Shown in pieces: positions 48,976 through 57,431 of a stretch of 64,000 bases of DNA. The notes beneath the pieces are model-generated. The model did no database searches and was not told the origin of the DNA. It saw nothing but the letters and a program-made list of their open reading frames with translations. Source of the DNA: Acidobacteriaceae bacterium. Lineage in GTDB: Bacteria; Acidobacteriota; Terriglobia; Terriglobales; Acidobacteriaceae. Both the position numbers and the translations under genes were made by a program. Positions within the stretch are counted from its first letter, which is position 1. The number at the start of each line of letters is the position of its first letter. The stretch is taken from the NCBI GenBank assembly GCA_003151335.1, contig PLXE01000098.1, positions 1-64,000 on the forward strand, given 5' to 3'.

Positions 48976-49245
48976 CTACTTGTCGCTAGGCGATTCGGCG
49001 AAGCCCATTTCTGCCAGCTGAGATTCCGGAATGTCCACCAAGGCTTCGGTGGTGCGCCCGCTGGCGCGGAGTTCCCCCAGCATGGCCTCGACCTCACTCT
49101 CGGGTAGCGCCCAACTGTGGCGCAGAAACTCATCGAGACCAGGGGCGTCGAAAACCCGCACCCACGAATTCGCGCCGATGTTGATGTTCGCCTGGTATTG
49201 CGGTGGATCGGGTTTCAGGCGAAAGATGTGCAAGGTTCCGGGCAT
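48976..49245 (-). CDS. Small hypothetical protein
   Basis: This 89-residue acidic cytoplasmic protein lies 18 bp downstream of carD and is likely in its operon. No family was recognised; the beta-rich start (T-L-H-I-F-R-L-K-P) precedes a helical end. Confidence 0.6.
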   Translation of the reverse strand: MPGTLHIFRLKPDPPQYQANINIGANSWVRVFDAPGLDEFLRHSWALPESEVEAMLGELRASGRTTEALVDIPESQLAEMGFAESPSDK

Positions 49246-49263
49246 GTGCTTTCCGAGGAAAAC

Positions 49264-49794
49264 TCAGGCTTCCATGCTTGACGCTTCAGGAAAGCGCAGC
49301 TTGGATTTCGACAACGATTTGTTGAGCAGGTCCTCGACCTCCGCCTCTGCCCGGTTCTTCGACATCGCCAACTCGCTCACCAGCAGGTAGCGGGCCCGCT
49401 CCAGCATCTTCTTTTCCCGGAAGCTGAGCGGTTTGGATTGGGCCAGAACCAGCAGGCCTTTGAGGACCACGGCAACGTCAAGCAGCGAACCAGTGCGCAT
49501 CTTATCGGAGTTTTCCTTGAACCGGTATTTCCAATCGGCGTGGTTTTCGCACTTTCCGTCGTTGAGGAAATCGAGAATCTTCTGCACCTCGCCGTTGCGC
49601 ACCACTTTTCGCAGCCCAACAGTGCCGACGTTGTGAAAGGGCACCATGACCTTTAAACTGCTGGCCTTGATCTTTAGCAGGTAGAATTTTTCGACTTGAG
49701 TACCGATGGTGCGGCTGCTGATCTGCTCGATTACGCCCACCCCGTGGTTCGGGTAAACGACCTTGTCTCCGATGCTGAAACTTAGGTTATGCAT
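49264..49794 (-). CDS. CarD-family transcription regulator
   Basis: This 176-residue protein has an N-terminal CarD/TRCF RNA-polymerase-interacting domain (F-S-I-G-D-K-V-V-Y-P-N-H-G-V-G-V-I) and a helical C-terminal DNA-binding domain. CarD proteins bind the polymerase beta subunit and stabilise open promoter complexes. A good promoter precedes it. Confidence 0.93.
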   Translation of the reverse strand: MHNLSFSIGDKVVYPNHGVGVIEQISSRTIGTQVEKFYLLKIKASSLKVMVPFHNVGTVGLRKVVRNGEVQKILDFLNDGKCENHADWKYRFKENSDKMRTGSLLDVAVVLKGLLVLAQSKPLSFREKKMLERARYLLVSELAMSKNRAEAEVEDLLNKSLSKSKLRFPEASSMEA

Positions 49795-49865
49795 GAGGGC
49801 CGGAGTACTACACCCAGAGACTGGACCTGGGTTTTACGGGGAAGAGCGGCTCTTTCGCTGCTAGT

Positions 49866-49895
49866 AGTATATCCCGATTTCTCCGAAGGGGTCAA
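49866..49895 (-). promoter_or_regulatory. Promoter for carD
   Basis: On the minus strand TTGACC (49895-49890), an 18-bp spacer and TATACT (49871-49866) face carD, about 70 bp before its start. Confidence 0.6.
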
Positions 49896-50032
49896 TTGAC
49901 GCGGTGTTAGGGGAATTGCCCGTCCGGCGCTATGTCCCGAAGCAACCCAGGACGGACCAAGCTACTCGCCATTTCACGTCTTAGCGTGCTGCCAGGCCAC
50001 CTCCGTTCACGTGGCGGAATGCTCCCTCGTCG

Positions 50033-50038
50033 TATAAT
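50033..50038 (+). promoter_or_regulatory. Likely -10 of the greA promoter
   Basis: A perfect TATAAT lies 55 bp before the greA ATG. No strong -35 is seen at 16-18 bp. Confidence 0.4.
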
Positions 50039-50092
50039 GATGCAATGCTTTCGGGAGGCGTCCCGTCGGCCCGAAGCCATCAAACCCGAAGT

Positions 50093-50563
50093 ATGCCTGA
50101 ACACATCAAGAAGAAGCTGTCGGCAGAGATTACGGTTCTCGAGCACGAGCTCAATCACGAGCTGCCCAAAGAGCTGAAGAAGGCGGTAGCCATGGGCGAT
50201 CTCAGCGAGAACGCCGAGTACCACATGGCCAAGCAGCGGCAGGAGTTTGTCCGCGCCCGCCTGGGTCAACTCAAGCAGCGCATGGCTGACCTCTCGATGA
50301 TCAATATGGCGAACATTCCCCGCGATCGCGCCGCCATTGGCTCGACCTTGTTGGTCTATGACTCCACCAAAGAGGAAAAAATCGAGTACAAGCTGGTGAC
50401 CAGCGAAGAATCGGACGTGACCAAGGGGTTGATCTCTACCACTTCCCCGATCGGCCGCGCCCTCATGGGGAAGAAAGTAGGCGACGTCAGCGAGGTCGTC
50501 ACCCCGGCCGGCAAGCGCGAACTAGAGGTGCTGAAACTGACTACCATTCACGATGAAGGATGA
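50093..50563 (+). CDS. greA: Transcription elongation factor GreA
   Basis: This 156-residue protein has the N-terminal coiled coil with the acidic tip (D-L-S-E-N-A-E-Y) and the C-terminal FKBP-like domain (S-P-I-G-R-A-L-M-G-K-K-V-G-D). It rescues backtracked RNA polymerase by stimulating transcript cleavage. The frame continues upstream, but ATG 50093 gives the family start. Confidence 0.95.
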   Translation: MPEHIKKKLSAEITVLEHELNHELPKELKKAVAMGDLSENAEYHMAKQRQEFVRARLGQLKQRMADLSMINMANIPRDRAAIGSTLLVYDSTKEEKIEYKLVTSEESDVTKGLISTTSPIGRALMGKKVGDVSEVVTPAGKRELEVLKLTTIHDEG

Positions 50564-50572
50564 TGACGCGCA

Positions 50573-51235
50573 ATGACCTGGACGAGCGCAGTCGGGCGGT
50601 CCTGCAATTGGCTCTTGTACAAGATTGTCCACGGCCTTGCGCTGACCCGAATTTCGCCTAACGCGCTCACCTTCATTGGTTTGCTGATCAACGTGGTGGC
50701 TGGCATCCTGTTCGGCTATGCCCATGCCGAGAACCAGCGCCGCATGTTCCTCTACGCCGGCTTGGTGATTATTGGGGCCGGCATTTTCGATATGGTGGAT
50801 GGCCGGGTGGCCCGCGCCACCAACCAGGTCACGCAATTCGGCGGCTTCTTCGATTCCATCATCGATCGCTATAGCGATGCCGCCCTGTTTTTCGGGCTGC
50901 TGGTGTATTACGCCCGCGCCAACCGGTTCTTCTACGTGGTGATGGTGGCGCTCGTCATGATCAGCTCGGTGATGGTGAGCTACGCCCGCGCCCGCGCCGA
51001 GTCGCTCATCCCCAGTTGCAAGGTCGGCTTCATGGAACGGCCCGAGCGCATCGTGCTGATCATCATCGGAGCGCTGTTCAATCGCATGGGCCCGGTGCTG
51101 TGGGTCATCGCCGTGCTTAGCACGATCACGGTCATTCACCGCATCAGCCACACCTATCAGGTCCTGAAAGTGATTGAACCGCCCCCCAACCCCGTGCCGC
51201 CCGATCCCCTGAAATTCGAAGAGATGGTGGGCTAG
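50573..51235 (+). CDS. CDP-alcohol phosphatidyltransferase
   Basis: This 220-residue membrane protein has the complete signature D-M-V-D-G-R-V-A-R-A-x8-G-x3-D-x3-D. It transfers a phosphatidyl group to a polar alcohol in phospholipid synthesis; whether to glycerol phosphate or inositol phosphate is unclear. It lies 9 bp after greA. Confidence 0.9.
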   Translation: MTWTSAVGRSCNWLLYKIVHGLALTRISPNALTFIGLLINVVAGILFGYAHAENQRRMFLYAGLVIIGAGIFDMVDGRVARATNQVTQFGGFFDSIIDRYSDAALFFGLLVYYARANRFFYVVMVALVMISSVMVSYARARAESLIPSCKVGFMERPERIVLIIIGALFNRMGPVLWVIAVLSTITVIHRISHTYQVLKVIEPPPNPVPPDPLKFEEMVG

Positions 51236-51262
51236 CAGGCGTTATTCATGAACATTATGAAT

Positions 51263-51409
51263 TGTCATCCTGAGCGAGCGTAGCGAGTCGAAGGACCCCT
51301 ATAGCTGCGAGAAATCACGGTGTAGCCGCGTGGTCGAGGGGATTGCTGGCGACCAAAGGGTTCCTTCGACTCCTCGGTCGCCACGGCGACCTCGTCGCTC
51401 AGGATGACA
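51263..51409. repeat. Dispersed palindromic element
   Basis: The left end TGTCATCCTGAGCGAGCG (51263-51280) and the right end TCAGGATGACA (51399-51409) are inverted, with inner GTCGAAGGACCC / GGGTTCCTTCGAC arms. The 147-bp element lies between the CDP-alcohol gene and malQ. This type of palindrome is widespread in bacterial genomes. Confidence 0.75.
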
Positions 51410-51445
51410 CCCAAGAAAATTACCTGCGCTCATGGATAATCCAGG

Positions 51446-52966
51446 CTAACGCTCGTAGGTTTCCGCCAATTGCCTTAGCCGTGCGCTTATCGCCCCCGTC
51501 AGATCCTCCTGGCGGAAGCGCCAGCGCCAGTTTCCCGAGGAGGTGCCCGGCAGGTTCATCCGGCCTTCGCTGCCAACACCCAACACATCCTGCAACGGAA
51601 ACAGCACGGTGTCGGCGACCGATGCCATTAGAGTTCGAATCATTACCCAGTTAATTTCGTGGCCGTCGGTGTGCAAGTAGCGCCGCGCATACTCCATCTC
51701 TTCCGCGACGTCGGCGGAGGTGCGAATACTCCCGCCTCCCGCGGTGCCCGTCCACCAGCCCACGGCGGTGTCGTTGTCGTGCGTGCCCGTGTAGGCCACC
51801 AGATGATGCGGGTAGTTGTGGGGCTTGAAGTCCGGAGCTTGCGGATCCTTGCCAAAGGCGAACTGCAGAATCGCCATACCCGGAAATCCGAAGCGTTCGC
51901 GCAGCGCTTCGACTTCCGGCGTGATCACGCCCAAATTTTCCGCCACGATGGGCAGCCTGCCCAGCGCGTTCTCCAGCGCCTCAAATAGCGCGGCCCCGGG
52001 TCCTTTGACCCACGCACCGTTAACCGCCGTCATCTCGCCCCCGGGAATTTCGTAGTACGCCTCAAATCCGCGGAAGTGGTCGAGGCGAATCAGGTCGAGC
52101 ATTTCCAGGGAACGGCGCAGGCGGGCGATCCACCAGGTATATCCGGTCTTAGCGTGGGCTTCCCAGCGGTAGATGGGGTTGCCCCACAGTTGGCCGGTGG
52201 CGCTGAAATAGTCAGGCGGCACGCCGGAGACGACTCTTGGCCGGCCCGACCCGTCCAGTTCAAACAACTCACGGTTGGCCCATACGTCCGCGCTATCGAG
52301 AGCGACATAGATGGGCACGTCACCCATGATGCGTATATCGTTGCGCCCGCAATGCGCCTTCAGATCGTGCCACTGCCGCTCGAATTCAAACTGGATGAAC
52401 TTATGGCATTCAATCTGGTCGCGCAACTGGTTGCGTGCACGCTCAATGGCATCCGGCTTATGCAGCGCCAGATCGGCATCCCAGAGCGTCCACGCAACAT
52501 TATCGTGAGTTTCTTTGAGCGCCATGAACACGGCAAATTCGTCGAGCCAGCCGGAGTGCCTTTCGCAGAAAGCCGCGAAGGCTTCGCGCTCGGCCGGCGA
52601 ACTGCGTTGAAACGACCGGAAAGCATGGCGCAGCAAGGGGACCTTCCATGCGATTACGGCGCCGAAATCCACTTGGCCGGCGGAAAATTCCGGGCGCGAG
52701 TCCAGCTGTCGAGAATCGAGATAACCGCGCTCCACCAACGTGTCGAGGCTGATCAAGAGAGGATTGCCGGCGAAGGCGGAGAAACACTGATAGGGAGAGT
52801 CGCCGTATCCGGTCGGCCCCAGCGGCAGGACTTGCCAGATTCGCTGGCCGGCATCGCGCAGGAAATCGGCGAAGCCATGCGCCTCAGCCCCTAGCTCGCC
52901 GATGCCGTACGCCGACGGAAGAGAAGTTGGATGTAACAGGATGCCACTGGATCGTGGAAAGCTCAT
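51446..52966 (-). CDS. malQ: 4-alpha-glucanotransferase
   Basis: This 506-residue GH77 enzyme transfers maltosyl and longer glucan chains in glycogen/maltodextrin metabolism. The catalytic Asp is in I-R-L-D-H-F-R-G-F, the acid in I-V-A-E-N-L-G, and the transition-state Asp in Y-T-G-T-H-D-N-D-T. The N-terminal R-S-S-G-I-L-L-H-P-T-S-L-P is typical. Confidence 0.96.
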   Translation of the reverse strand: MSFPRSSGILLHPTSLPSAYGIGELGAEAHGFADFLRDAGQRIWQVLPLGPTGYGDSPYQCFSAFAGNPLLISLDTLVERGYLDSRQLDSRPEFSAGQVDFGAVIAWKVPLLRHAFRSFQRSSPAEREAFAAFCERHSGWLDEFAVFMALKETHDNVAWTLWDADLALHKPDAIERARNQLRDQIECHKFIQFEFERQWHDLKAHCGRNDIRIMGDVPIYVALDSADVWANRELFELDGSGRPRVVSGVPPDYFSATGQLWGNPIYRWEAHAKTGYTWWIARLRRSLEMLDLIRLDHFRGFEAYYEIPGGEMTAVNGAWVKGPGAALFEALENALGRLPIVAENLGVITPEVEALRERFGFPGMAILQFAFGKDPQAPDFKPHNYPHHLVAYTGTHDNDTAVGWWTGTAGGGSIRTSADVAEEMEYARRYLHTDGHEINWVMIRTLMASVADTVLFPLQDVLGVGSEGRMNLPGTSSGNWRWRFRQEDLTGAISARLRQLAETYER

Positions 52967-53033
52967 GCCGTGATGTTAGATCGCAATCGCTGGTGCGACG
53001 TTGGTCGAAGGCACCGCGCAACCGAGCGGAAAA

Positions 53034-53081
53034 AGCAGGTCCCTCGACCCGCCCGTCGCGGCGGGTTCGCTCGGGACGACA
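53034..53081 (-). repeat. Dispersed palindrome-type repeat, copy 2
   Basis: Reading the minus strand, the sequence begins TGTCGTCCCGAGC and ends GAGGGACCTGCT, matching copy 1 at 42418 in both termini. It lies downstream of ssb. An inner CCCGCC/GGCGGG pair gives a short hairpin. Confidence 0.6.
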
Positions 53082-53119
53082 GCAATAAACGAGACAACAG
53101 CAACAGAGAGATTACGCCC

Positions 53120-53584
53120 TCAAAACGGAATATCTTCGTCCGTGATCTCCGCGCCGGATGGCGCCTGCGAATGTTCCGGCTCGGGGGTGCGCTGGTCCAT
53201 GCCGCTGGACTTGCCCTCGCGTCCGCCGCCGGCATCGCCGCCGGCATCGCGTCCCCCCAGCAGCACCAAATCGTTGATGATGATCTCGGTCTTGTACTTC
53301 TTCTGGCCAGTCTCCTTATCGTCCCAGGAGTCGCTGTGCAGACGGCCTTCGACATAGACCGAGCGCCCCTTCTTGAGGTACTCGGCGGCGATCTCGGCAG
53401 TGCGCTGGAAGGCCACCAGGTTGTGCCACTCGGTGCGGTCCTGCCAGTTGCCGTCCTTGTCCTTGAAGCGCTCGTTGGTGGCCAGCGAGAAGCGCGCTAC
53501 GGCCATGCCGGTTTGGGTGTATTTCACTTCCGGATCTTTTCCGAGATTGCCGATGAGAATGACTTTATTGACGCTCTTAGCCAT
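53120..53584 (-). CDS. ssb: Single-stranded DNA-binding protein
   Basis: This 154-residue OB-fold protein (V-N-K-V-I-L-I-G-N-L-G-K-D-P-E start, E-W-H-N-L-V-A-F) has the disordered glycine-rich tail and the acidic tip D-E-D-I-P-F that recruits repair proteins. It binds ssDNA as a tetramer. ATG 53584 is chosen as the family start. Confidence 0.96.
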   Translation of the reverse strand: MAKSVNKVILIGNLGKDPEVKYTQTGMAVARFSLATNERFKDKDGNWQDRTEWHNLVAFQRTAEIAAEYLKKGRSVYVEGRLHSDSWDDKETGQKKYKTEIIINDLVLLGGRDAGGDAGGGREGKSSGMDQRTPEPEHSQAPSGAEITDEDIPF

Positions 53585-53668
53585 GAGGACCGCTCCTGTG
53601 CTTAAGGAATGGGGGTAATCAAAAGCCAAATATAGCAGAAGGCCGGGCGGAAGCCGCTTCCTTTTACT

Positions 53669-54172
53669 TTACTTGCTTTTCGTTCTCACTTTTCGCCCGG
53701 CGCCGTTACCCTTCGCCGCCGGTTCGGCCTGTTTCTTCTTGCGGGCTGCGGCCCGTGCCATCTTCTTCAATTCTTCCGGAGAGTACATGCTCCCCCGGCA
53801 ACTTTTGCTGCCGCAGGAACAGGGCGCCTCGTCGTCGCCATCGTAGAGGCAATAGTCGTAGGTAAGTTCTTCGCCGGCGGCAATGTCGCGAATGGCGGCG
53901 ATGTAAACCCGTCCCGCTTCTTCGTCGGTCTCGCAGTTGGGATCGCAAGAATGGTTCACAAACATCGCCATCCCGTGGCCGTCGATCACCACCTCGCCGT
54001 CGCCCAGGCCGAACAGATAGGTGAACGGGCGGCCTTCATAGCGGATGTCGCCTTCGGCCTTGGTAATGCGCTCTCCCGTGTATTCCAGGATGCGCGTGCG
54101 CTTGGGGATATTTTCGAGGGCGAAACAGCCAGCAGCGTGAATGTCGGAGGAACGAATGATGAGGCGCGGCAA
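53669..54172 (-). CDS. SET-domain lysine methyltransferase
   Basis: This 167-residue protein has the SET core (R-S-S-D-I-H-A-A-G-C-F-A start, F-V-N-H-S-C-D-P-N-C and E-E-L-T-Y-D-Y) and a post-SET cysteine group C-S-C-G-x3-C. A lysine/alanine-rich tail follows. The set of motifs is eukaryote-like and the methylation target is unknown. Confidence 0.9.
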   Translation of the reverse strand: MPRLIIRSSDIHAAGCFALENIPKRTRILEYTGERITKAEGDIRYEGRPFTYLFGLGDGEVVIDGHGMAMFVNHSCDPNCETDEEAGRVYIAAIRDIAAGEELTYDYCLYDGDDEAPCSCGSKSCRGSMYSPEELKKMARAAARKKKQAEPAAKGNGAGRKVRTKSK

Positions 54173-54373
54173 GAAGAAGTGCTCCCGGTGAATTTGGTTT
54201 GCAGTATAACCCAGTGGAGGTTGCGAAGGAGCGCTTCATGGCGCGCGCACCTTCAGCACCCAATCGCTTCGCTGTCAACACCCTTCGTCACAGAGATCGG
54301 TTGCATTTCCGGGTTCACATTTGGCTGGAGATTTCGTATCTTGGAGGAGACGATTCGATTGGGAGGCGCTCTC

Positions 54374-54670
54374 ATGGTGCATGTGCTGGTCCGCCACAAG
54401 GTGGCGGATTACAACCGCTGGAAGCAAGCGTTCGATTCTCACCTCAATACCCGCAAGCAAGCAGGCGAAACCGCGTTCCGCATTTTTCATAGCGTTGACG
54501 ATCCCCGCGAAGTGGTCCTGTTCTTCGATTGGGAGAGCGTGGAGCAGGCGCGCAAGTTTATGAACTCCGAGGACCTGCGTAAGGCAATGCAGCAGGCCGG
54601 AGTCGAGGGCCCTGCCGATGTGCAGTACATCGAGGACGCCCGTACGGTCCATCGCACAGCGGCCGACTAA
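54374..54670 (+). CDS. Small monooxygenase-like dimeric alpha/beta-barrel protein
   Basis: This 98-residue protein starts at ATG 54374 after GGGAGG. The beta-alpha-beta pattern (H-V-L-V-R-H-K-V-A-D-Y-x2-W, then V-L-F-F-D-W) resembles ABM-type dimeric proteins. The longer frame upstream to 53951 runs antisense to the SET gene and is rejected. Confidence 0.75.
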   Translation: MVHVLVRHKVADYNRWKQAFDSHLNTRKQAGETAFRIFHSVDDPREVVLFFDWESVEQARKFMNSEDLRKAMQQAGVEGPADVQYIEDARTVHRTAAD

Positions 54671-54783
54671 TCCGTCTGTGGTCCTGGTTTCGAAAATGTT
54701 TTCGCTGGGTCTTGACACCAGGCGAAGTTTGGTTGCCAAATTATCGCCTGGTTGCAGCCCCCGAACCCCGCTGGAGGTTTCTC

Positions 54784-54891
54784 ATGGCTGACCTCGGATT
54801 GCTTCCAAAGCCGCGAGGCACAAGGGTTCCGCGAGATCTGGCACTCTGTCAAGAAATTTTTCGCAGATTTTTCCCGGGACGCCGCAACTAA
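54784..54891 (+). CDS. Possible 35-residue leader ORF before purC
   Basis: ATG 54784 follows GGAGG with good spacing and the frame runs 35 codons to TAA 54889. The peptide is arginine-rich, with a lone Cys. It lies before the purC promoter and its own transcript is uncertain, so it may be chance. Confidence 0.25.
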   Translation: MADLGLLPKPRGTRVPRDLALCQEIFRRFFPGRRN

Positions 54892-54904
54892 TTTTCATCA
54901 GACA

Positions 54905-54932
54905 TTGACAAACCAGAAGGGGGATTTAGAAT
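54905..54932 (+). promoter_or_regulatory. Promoter for purC
   Basis: TTGACA (54905-54910), a 16-bp spacer and TAGAAT (54927-54932) give a short leader of about 28 bp before the GTG start of purC. Confidence 0.55.
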
Positions 54933-54966
54933 ACCCGACGACTTCTCCGATTCGATTTGCGCCGCC

Positions 54967-55881
54967 GTGACAGAATCAGCTCAAATTTCCGACGTTCTCT
55001 TGCACACCGATTTTTCCGGGCTCGAGCTCTATGCCAGCGGAAAAGTCCGCGACCTTTACCAGATTGGCAGCGAGCATTTGCTCTTCGTAGCCACCGATCG
55101 CCTCTCCGCCTTCGACTACGTGCTGGCGACCGGCATACCGCAAAAGGGACGAGTGCTGACACAGCTCTCGCTTTTCTGGTTCGAGTTCCTGAAGCGCATC
55201 GTCCTCAATCATCTGGTCACCGCCGATGTGCGCAAGTACCCGCCGGAGCTGCAGAAATACTCCGCCCAGTTGCATGGCCGCTCCATGCTGGTGGTGCGGG
55301 CCGACATGATCGGCATCGAGTGCGTAGTGCGTGGCTATCTTTCCGGCTCGGGCTGGAAGGAGTACAAGGCCAGCGGCTCGGTCTGCGGCATCAAGCTGCC
55401 CGCGGGGTTGCGCGAATCGGACAAACTGCCGGAGCCGATTTTCACCCCCGCCGTCAAGGCCAGCAGCGGTCACGACGAAAACATCTCGTTCGATCGCATG
55501 GTGACCATGGCGGGCCGCGAACTCAGCCAGCAGTTGCGCGAGTTGAGCGTGCAGATTTACCAGACGGCTGCGGATTACGCGGAGACGCGCGGCATCATCA
55601 TCGCCGATACCAAGTTTGAATTCGGCCGTACCGCTGCCGGACTGGTGCTGGCGGATGAGGTGCTCACCCCGGACTCGTCGCGCTTCTGGCCCAAGGACAA
55701 GTATCAGCCCGGTGGGCCACAGGACTCGTACGACAAGCAATATGTGCGCGACTATCTGGAAGCTATCAGGTGGAACAAACAGCCGCCCGCCCCGGCGTTA
55801 CCTCCGGAGGTGGCGGCCCGAACGAGTGAGAAGTATGTGGAGGCTTACACCCGATTGACCGGGCATCCGCTGCCGGCCTAG
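54967..55881 (+). CDS. purC: SAICAR synthetase
   Basis: This 304-residue enzyme condenses CAIR with aspartate in purine synthesis. Motifs seen are G-K-V-R-D-L-Y, D-R-L-S-A-F-D and S-G-H-D-E-N-I-S-F. GTG 54967 is used. The length is that of the longer (yeast-like) PurC type. Confidence 0.95.
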   Translation: MTESAQISDVLLHTDFSGLELYASGKVRDLYQIGSEHLLFVATDRLSAFDYVLATGIPQKGRVLTQLSLFWFEFLKRIVLNHLVTADVRKYPPELQKYSAQLHGRSMLVVRADMIGIECVVRGYLSGSGWKEYKASGSVCGIKLPAGLRESDKLPEPIFTPAVKASSGHDENISFDRMVTMAGRELSQQLRELSVQIYQTAADYAETRGIIIADTKFEFGRTAAGLVLADEVLTPDSSRFWPKDKYQPGGPQDSYDKQYVRDYLEAIRWNKQPPAPALPPEVAARTSEKYVEAYTRLTGHPLPA

Positions 55882-55891
55882 GAAAAGCCGA

Positions 55892-56455
55892 ATGATGGGC
55901 GTCTCTATCCTCGACTGGGTCATTCTGCTCATCATTGTGTTGTCGGTGTTACAGGCCAGCGCACAGGGATTCTTTTACGAATTCTTTTCGCTGGCGGGCG
56001 TGATCGTCGGATATTTGCTGGCTGCATGGGAGTACCCGCGGGTGGCCGCATGGTTTGCGCCTCACGTGAACTCCCAGTGGGCGGCGGATATCGCTGGGTT
56101 CTTTACCATATTCGTGGTCGTCGTGGTGCTGGCGGGAGTGCTGGGACGGATTGCGCGCTGGGCGGTGCATGGCGTCGGACTGCGCTGGTTTGACCGTCTT
56201 CTGGGCGCGGCATTTGGGTTTCTGCGCGGCGCGGTGGTCAGCACGGTCGTGGTGCTGGCGCTGGCCGCTTTCGCGCCGCAGTGGGGACGGTTGCAGCAGT
56301 CTCGGATCGCGCCTTTCCTGCTGGTCAGCGGCCGCGCCTTGATCTGGGCGGCGCCGGCGGAATTGCGGCAGCGCTTTCGCCAAGGCTGGGAGCTGTTACG
56401 GACCGTTCCCCAGCACGTATCCGGGCACGGCGACGGCAGTGATCGTTACCCGTGA
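55892..56455 (+). CDS. CvpA-family membrane protein
   Basis: This 187-residue protein has four hydrophobic helices, the first with I-L-D-W-V-I-L-L-I as in CvpA. The family is linked to colicin V secretion and envelope stress, but the biochemical role is unknown. It lies 10 bp after purC and its stop overlaps a GTG of the next frame. Confidence 0.85.
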   Translation: MMGVSILDWVILLIIVLSVLQASAQGFFYEFFSLAGVIVGYLLAAWEYPRVAAWFAPHVNSQWAADIAGFFTIFVVVVVLAGVLGRIARWAVHGVGLRWFDRLLGAAFGFLRGAVVSTVVVLALAAFAPQWGRLQQSRIAPFLLVSGRALIWAAPAELRQRFRQGWELLRTVPQHVSGHGDGSDRYP

Positions 56456-56502
56456 AGCTGTGGTCCATTTGCGGCCTTACCGAAGCAAAAGAGAGAGGCG
56501 TT

Positions 56503-56781
56503 GTGAAAGATCAATTGGAAGCTTTGATCCTGCAGATGTACAAAAACGGCATAACTTATTCCGAGGGCGTGTGTGAATTCAAGAAGCGATTCATTCTCGC
56601 GGTGCTGCAGGAATGCAAGGGCAATCAGTGCAAGGCCGCGCGCCAACTGGGTATGCACCGCAACACCCTGAGCCGTGCCATCGCCGAACTTAAGCTGGAT
56701 GCCAAAGGCCTGCGTCACGGTACGCGCCGGCCGCCGCGCAGTGCCCATGCGGTCGCGGTGGACAGGAAAGTCGCCCGTTAG
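56503..56781 (+). CDS. Fis-family helix-turn-helix protein
   Basis: This protein of about 92 residues starts at GTG 56503, which follows AGAGAGAGG. A longer start (GTG 56452) overlaps cvpA. The C-terminal Fis-type HTH reads C-K-A-A-R-Q-L-G-M-H-R-N-T-L-S-R. The protein is likely a DNA-binding regulator. A basic tail follows. The 251-bp gap after it shows a weak hairpin with T6 near 56904-56909. Confidence 0.82.
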   Translation: MKDQLEALILQMYKNGITYSEGVCEFKKRFILAVLQECKGNQCKAARQLGMHRNTLSRAIAELKLDAKGLRHGTRRPPRSAHAVAVDRKVAR

Positions 56782-57032
56782 ACCTGCTCCAGCCTGCTGT
56801 GCGCTATCCAGAACGGCCAATTCAGGTTCGCTGGCACTGCCTGACCTCCAAGCTGTCTAAAATATCAATGGCTTCGTTCCGCCGAGACACCTGGAAGTCG
56901 GTTTTTTCAGCAGGCTCGTCGACCGCTGAGGTAACGCATTTACCTTTTCCAAGTCTTTCAGTAGCCTGTAAGCTTGCTGCCGTTCGTACCGGGTTCTAAT
57001 CGTTCGCGCGGCCTGCAGAGGAGAGACGAGCC

Positions 57033-57389
57033 ATGCCATTACCGGAATTCAAGCAGCTGGTCGACGAAGCCAGCTCGCAGATCAGCGAAATCGGTCCCAA
57101 TGATCTCAGACGCATGCAGCAATCGGGCGAAGACTTCACCCTCGTCGACGTGCGAGAGCGCGACGAACAGGCCAAGGGAATCATCCCTGGGGCGGTCAGC
57201 CTGCCGCGCGGCATTCTGGAAGTGAACATCGACAAGATCACAACCGACAAGGACCGCAAGCTGGTTTTGTATTGCGGCGGAGGCAGCCGTTCGGCGCTCG
57301 CCGCCCTCAATCTCAAGAAGATGGGCTTTCGTAATGTGTTCTCGCTCGCCGGCGGCTATCACGACTGGCGCGAAGGTGACACATACTAG
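57033..57389 (+). CDS. Rhodanese-like sulfurtransferase
   Basis: This 118-residue single rhodanese domain has the active loop Y-C-G-G-G-S-R-S, where Cys carries the persulfide, and the V-D-V-R-E-R-D-E start. GAGGAG precedes the start. It is one of several thiol- or metal-related genes here. Confidence 0.9.
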   Translation: MPLPEFKQLVDEASSQISEIGPNDLRRMQQSGEDFTLVDVRERDEQAKGIIPGAVSLPRGILEVNIDKITTDKDRKLVLYCGGGSRSALAALNLKKMGFRNVFSLAGGYHDWREGDTY

Positions 57390-57431
57390 AGCTTCGTCAC
57401 ACGGTTTTCCGCTCCGCAATCGAGGTGAACC

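Noticed and set aside
53951-54373. N-terminal extension of the 98-residue protein
   Set aside because: It runs antisense through the SET gene; ATG 54374 has a strong Shine-Dalgarno.
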